From Acidimicrobiaceae bacterium (GTDB taxonomy: Bacteria > Actinomycetota > Acidimicrobiia > Acidimicrobiales > Bog-793), in assembly GCA_003170375.1 (NCBI GenBank), contig PMZN01000199.1, positions 6,680-15,358 on the forward strand: 8,679 nt of DNA. The letters are read 5' to 3'. Under the pieces are notes generated by a model. It was not told the DNA's origin. It ran no database searches and was given only the letters and a program-made list of their open reading frames with translations. Each line of letters opens with the position of its first letter. The stretch's first letter is position 1. The position numbers and the translations under genes are program-made. Below are positions 5,892 to 8,679 of the stretch, one piece after another.

Positions 5892-7901
5892 TCATCGGAG
5901 GGGCAGCGGTGCGCCGTCGCGAAGGTAAACGGGGATGCGCTCTAAGGGCGCGGCCGCCTCGACCCACGTGCCGCCCTTCAGGGTCTCGCCGCTCCAGGGG
6001 TCTGTCCAGGTGGCACCTGCCGGCAGGTAGACGCGCCGGGAGCGGGCACCGAGCTTCGTGACCGGTGCGACGAGCACCGAGGGCCCGAAGCAGTACTCGT
6101 CGTCGATCGCCCAAGCTTCCTTGTCGCCGGGGAAGTCGAACCAGAGCGGTCGCATGGGCGGGATACCCTCGTCGGCTGCCACGGCCATCTGCTCGAGCAC
6201 ATATGGCTTGATCCGCTCGCGGAGGCGCAGGACGCCCGACAAGATCTCGTACACCTCGTCGCCGTAGGACCAGACCTCGTTCGGGCCGCCCGACATCGCC
6301 TGCGACAGGGGAATGCGGGGCTCACGGTCGCCGTGGAGCCGGAACAGGGGACACCACACGCCGTACTCGAACCAGCGCACGATGACCTCCCGGTAGACAG
6401 GGTCCGCTGTGTTCCCGCCGTGGAAGCCGCCGATGTCGGTTGTCCACCAGGGGATGCCCGACAGGGCGACGTTGAGGCCGGCCCGGACTTGAGCAGCGAG
6501 GGACTCGAAGGTGGCAGGGATGTCGCCTGACCACAAAGCCGCACCCCAGCGTTGGCTGCCCGCCCATGCCGAGCGGGTCAAGCTGACCACCTCGGTCTCG
6601 CCCGCCTCGTGCATGCCCTCGTAAACGCTTCGGGCATGATCGGCTGGATAGCGGTTGAGCACCTCCGGGCCGGGCCCTGCGAAAAGCCGGAGGTTGTCGA
6701 CGTGCCCGGGCTTGATCTCGGGTTCGCAGGCATCGAGCCAGAAGACCTTGATGCCGGTCTCGTAGTAGTTGGCCCGCAGCTGGTTCCAGAAGTACCGGCG
6801 GGCCAGTGGGTTCGTGGGGTCGTAGAAGGCGACTGGGAGTCTCACCGGAGCGTGCCGGTCAGGCCAGTCCGCGTGAACAGGCGCCCCCCGCTCGCTGGCA
6901 ATCAGGTACCCGGCCTGGAGCATCGGCTGGTAGTTGGACGACATCAAGCTCACCGACGGCCACACCGACACCATGAGCCTGACACCCATGGCTTTGAGCT
7001 CCTCGACCATCGCTCCGGGGTCGGGCCACTCGCTCGGCTCGAAGCGCCAGTCGCCGAGCTGGGTCCAGTGGAAGAAGTCCACGACGATGACCGAGAGTGG
7101 CAGCCCGCGGCGGTGGTATTCCCTCGCCACCTCTAGCAGTTCCTCTTGGGTGCGGTAGCGGAGCTTGGACTGCCAGAACCCCGCTGCCCACTCCGGGAGC
7201 ATCGGGGCGTGCCCTGTCACGCCCGCGTAGCGGGAGGCGATCTGTGCCGGCGTGCCGGTCGTGATCCAGTAGTCGATCTGGCGCGCGCTGTTCGCGACCC
7301 AGCGGGTGGCGGTGACCCCGAGCTCGACGCGGCCAACGGCCGGGTTGTTCCATAACAGGCCGTAACCACGACTCGAGACGACGAAGGGGATGCTCACCTC
7401 GGCATTTCGTTGCACCAGGTCGAGCACGATGCCTTTCTGGTCGAGCCGGCCGTGAGTGTGCTGGCCCAACCCGAAGAGCTGTTCGTCCTCATAGGCGGCA
7501 AAGCTTTGCTCGATGTAGTGATAGCCGTTTCCGGTGGCGGTGTAGTTGCGGGAGCCTGGCCACCAGAAGTGGATCGGCTGTTCACAGAGCAGCTCGTCAC
7601 CGGTGTCGGCCCGCACGAAGCGGATATTGCCGACGGCGTCCACCTCAGCGGCCAGCCCACCGACGGTGATGCTCGCGCTCTCCCCATCGATCTTGACAGT
7701 CGCCTCCGCTTGAGGTCGCTCGCTGAGGGCCCCGTGGCCCTCGGTCAGACCGTCAAGGCCTGCTCGCACGCGCAAGGCGTCGGGACCCCACGGCTCGATG
7801 TGGACCACCTCGTGCTCGCAGCGCCACGTGAGTGCTCCTGAGTTGTCAGTGAAATGCGCAGTGCTGACCTCATCTGGAGGTTGTGGGAAAAGAGGAGGCA
7901 C
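5892..7901 (-). CDS. Glycoside hydrolase family 31 (alpha-xylosidase/alpha-glucosidase-like)
   Basis: This 669-residue retaining alpha-glycosidase has an N-terminal beta-sandwich (about 1-230), including FGLGQHTHGRLDQKG (143-157) and GLLWNNP (181-187). A TIM barrel (about 235-560) and C-terminal beta domains follow. The catalytic nucleophile is D390 in FWLDACEPE and the likely acid/base is D460 in LWSGD. RLHGDREPR (521-529) and WWTTDIGGF (485-493) are typical active-site segments. The WLDAxEPE form of the nucleophile motif recalls alpha-xylosidases and their relatives, but xyloside versus glucoside specificity cannot be fixed by reading. No signal peptide is seen, so it is probably cytoplasmic, cutting sugars after import by the flanking ABC system. 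The start is GTG 7901: AAAGGA (7907-7912) lies 5 bases upstream. It sits between the binding-protein and permease genes in one operon. Confidence 0.93.
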   Translation of the reverse strand: MPPLFPQPPDEVSTAHFTDNSGALTWRCEHEVVHIEPWGPDALRVRAGLDGLTEGHGALSERPQAEATVKIDGESASITVGGLAAEVDAVGNIRFVRADTGDELLCEQPIHFWWPGSRNYTATGNGYHYIEQSFAAYEDEQLFGLGQHTHGRLDQKGIVLDLVQRNAEVSIPFVVSSRGYGLLWNNPAVGRVELGVTATRWVANSARQIDYWITTGTPAQIASRYAGVTGHAPMLPEWAAGFWQSKLRYRTQEELLEVAREYHRRGLPLSVIVVDFFHWTQLGDWRFEPSEWPDPGAMVEELKAMGVRLMVSVWPSVSLMSSNYQPMLQAGYLIASERGAPVHADWPDRHAPVRLPVAFYDPTNPLARRYFWNQLRANYYETGIKVFWLDACEPEIKPGHVDNLRLFAGPGPEVLNRYPADHARSVYEGMHEAGETEVVSLTRSAWAGSQRWGAALWSGDIPATFESLAAQVRAGLNVALSGIPWWTTDIGGFHGGNTADPVYREVIVRWFEYGVWCPLFRLHGDREPRIPLSQAMSGGPNEVWSYGDEVYEILSGVLRLRERIKPYVLEQMAVAADEGIPPMRPLWFDFPGDKEAWAIDDEYCFGPSVLVAPVTKLGARSRRVYLPAGATWTDPWSGETLKGGTWVEAAAPLERIPVYLRDGAPLPLR

Positions 7902-7906
7902 TAAAG

Positions 7907-7912
7907 TCCTTT
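7907..7912 (-). promoter_or_regulatory. Shine-Dalgarno fixing the GTG start of the GH31 gene
   Basis: AAAGGA is placed 5 bases before GTG 7901. No in-frame ATG near the N-terminus offers a comparable site, so this decides the GTG start. Confidence 0.8.
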
Positions 7913-7933
7913 CCGGTAAACGGCACTACTTTT

Positions 7934-7943
7934 CACGGCCGTG
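7934..7943. promoter_or_regulatory. Perfect palindrome CACGGCCGTG, possible operator
   Basis: A 10-base perfect palindrome lies about 32 bases upstream of the GH31 start, within the only sizeable gap of the sugar operon. LacI-family regulators of actinobacterial sugar operons bind short palindromes, but there is no second copy or regulator gene in the window to support this one. Short GC-rich palindromes also arise by chance. Confidence 0.25.
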
Positions 7944-7971
7944 GGAGCGACCGTGCGCGATGACAATAACT

Positions 7972-8003
7972 GGGCCACGCCTCCGTTTCCGAAGGCGTGG
8001 CCC
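7972..8003 (-). terminator. Strong stem-loop between binding-protein and GH31 genes (attenuator or RNA-stabilising hairpin)
   Basis: In the transcript, GGGCCACGCCTTCG pairs with CGGAGGCGTGGCCC, a 14-bp stem with one T-G wobble, capped by a GAAA tetraloop. It begins 22 bases after the stop of the binding-protein gene. No T-run follows (AGTTATTG instead). Hairpins at this place commonly protect the binding-protein mRNA or partly stop transcription, so that the binding protein is made in excess over the membrane subunits. The structure is certain from sequence; the effect is inferred. Confidence 0.75.
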
Positions 8004-8025
8004 GAATGACTCAAACAGTCAGGAA

Positions 8026-8679
8026 CTAGCCTTCTCCGTACTGCTCCAGCGCATACTGCACTTGAGCCTCCGCGGCCTTGGCAGCTGCCTTCGGCGTCTG
8101 CTTGCCGAGGATCACAGCCTGTACCGCAGCGCCCAGATCTGTATCAATCGCCGGGTAGGCGAGGCCCACCTCAGATGTACGGGACTGCGCGTGCTCGATC
8201 TCGTAGGCGAATATCCGGTCCGACGGATCGTTGGCGATGAGCTTGGCCGACACAGACTTCTGGCTGGCTATCTCGCCGTTCTGAGATGCCCAGCTGTAGG
8301 TGCTGGCCGGAGAGGTGAGGAAGCGCAGGAGCTTGAGTCCGAGTGCCTCTCCCTGGGGTGTCGTCTTCGGGATGACCCAAACCTCTCCACCGAGCGGTCC
8401 GACCGGCGACATTCCCGCCTTCGGCACCGGGATCGAGGCAACGCCCCAGCTGAGTCCCTTGGTCGCGTTGAAGTCCGCGAACTCCCAGGGTCCTATCACG
8501 ATCATCGCGGCCTTCTGGTCCTGGAACTGCTGGGCGATGTCGTTCTGCTGGTAGTCCACCACAGAGGCGGGCATGCTGCCGTCCTTGGCGAGCTCAGAGT
8601 AGAGCGTGAGTGCCGCGACGCCACCAGCGTCGTTGACGTGCTCGAGGTCCCCTCCGGCGGTCCAGAAGAAGGGCAGGAA
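8026..8679 (-). CDS. Extracellular sugar-binding protein of ABC transporter, 5' part missing
   Basis: The last 217 residues of a family 1 solute-binding protein (MalE-like) are visible, about half of the usual 400-450. The N-terminus, with its expected lipoprotein signal, lies beyond the right edge of the window. Recognisable segments are FLPFFWTAGG at the start of the visible part, KAAMIVIGPWEFADF (residues 53-67), the PVGPLGGEVWVIPKTT stretch, and the C-terminal helices ending LEQYGEG. The G-x-W after the hydrophobic AAMIVIG strand and the GG-x-x-(W/L)-V-I-P pattern are typical of this family. It should capture the sugar outside the membrane and hand it to the two permeases encoded downstream. 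The aromatic residues near the ligand cleft fit carbohydrate binding, but they do not reveal which sugar. The stop is TAG at 8028-8026, followed by the strong stem-loop. Confidence 0.92.
   Translation of the reverse strand, partial: FLPFFWTAGGDLEHVNDAGGVAALTLYSELAKDGSMPASVVDYQQNDIAQQFQDQKAAMIVIGPWEFADFNATKGLSWGVASIPVPKAGMSPVGPLGGEVWVIPKTTPQGEALGLKLLRFLTSPASTYSWASQNGEIASQKSVSAKLIANDPSDRIFAYEIEHAQSRTSEVGLAYPAIDTDLGAAVQAVILGKQTPKAAAKAAEAQVQYALEQYGEG

Larger units (their letters stand above)
7902..8025. other. Intergenic gap in the sugar operon
   Basis: These 124 bases hold the 14-bp stem-loop, the CACGGCCGTG palindrome and the GH31 Shine-Dalgarno. A TTGTCA (minus strand, about 7967-7962) could be a -35-like box, but no TAnnnT follows at a suitable distance, so an internal promoter is not supported. 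Confidence 0.5.

Noticed and set aside
6552..7136. Plus-strand open frame of 194 codons opposite the GH31 gene
   Set aside because: The opposite strand encodes the intact GH31 catalytic barrel in this stretch; the plus-strand product has no domain signature.
7944..7970. Internal promoter before the GH31 gene
   Set aside because: A TTGTCA is present, but no suitable -10 sequence follows at 16-19 bases.
1..8679. CRISPR arrays, tRNA genes, insertion sequences, long repeats
   Set aside because: No regularly spaced repeats, cloverleaf-like sequences, transposase motifs or flanking terminal inverted repeats were noticed on reading; this was not checked by computation.

Overview
The window is high-GC DNA in which every convincing gene lies on the minus strand. 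Codon use, GTG starts, ATGA/GTGA overlaps and family content fit an actinobacterium. The genus cannot be read from the sequence. No tRNA, rRNA, mobile element or CRISPR array was seen. All gene identities below come from reading motifs, not from database searches.

Two functional blocks are visible, listed here in transcription order, from high to low coordinates. Block 1 (8679 to 4069) is a carbohydrate import and hydrolysis operon. It holds the C-terminal part of an extracellular sugar-binding lipoprotein-type protein, a strong 14-bp stem-loop, a family 31 glycoside hydrolase with an intact catalytic aspartate pair, and two MalF/MalG-type permeases joined by an ATGA overlap. No ATPase gene for this importer is present, so it probably uses a shared MsiK-type ATPase encoded elsewhere.

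Block 2 (3984 to 1 and beyond) starts with a cobalamin riboswitch (aptamer about 3972-3844). It is followed by a hairpin that hides the Shine-Dalgarno sequence of the first gene. The four genes under it are a secreted alpha/alpha-barrel protein with six repeat units, a membrane-anchored protein with a Trp/Tyr-rich beta-type domain, an enlarged EcfT transmembrane protein, and an EcfA-type ATPase that runs off the window edge. The ECF subunits and the riboswitch together point to uptake of cobalamin or a related corrinoid.

The most interesting reading is that the two extracytoplasmic proteins match, as separate polypeptides, the two domains of animal transcobalamin and intrinsic factor (an alpha6/alpha6 barrel plus a small beta domain of the DUF4430 kind). 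This would be a split, bacterial transcobalamin-like corrinoid capture system feeding an ECF transporter. The riboswitch and ECF assignments are strong. The transcobalamin analogy is inference from repeat pattern, order and regulation. No substrate-binding S component is visible in the window.
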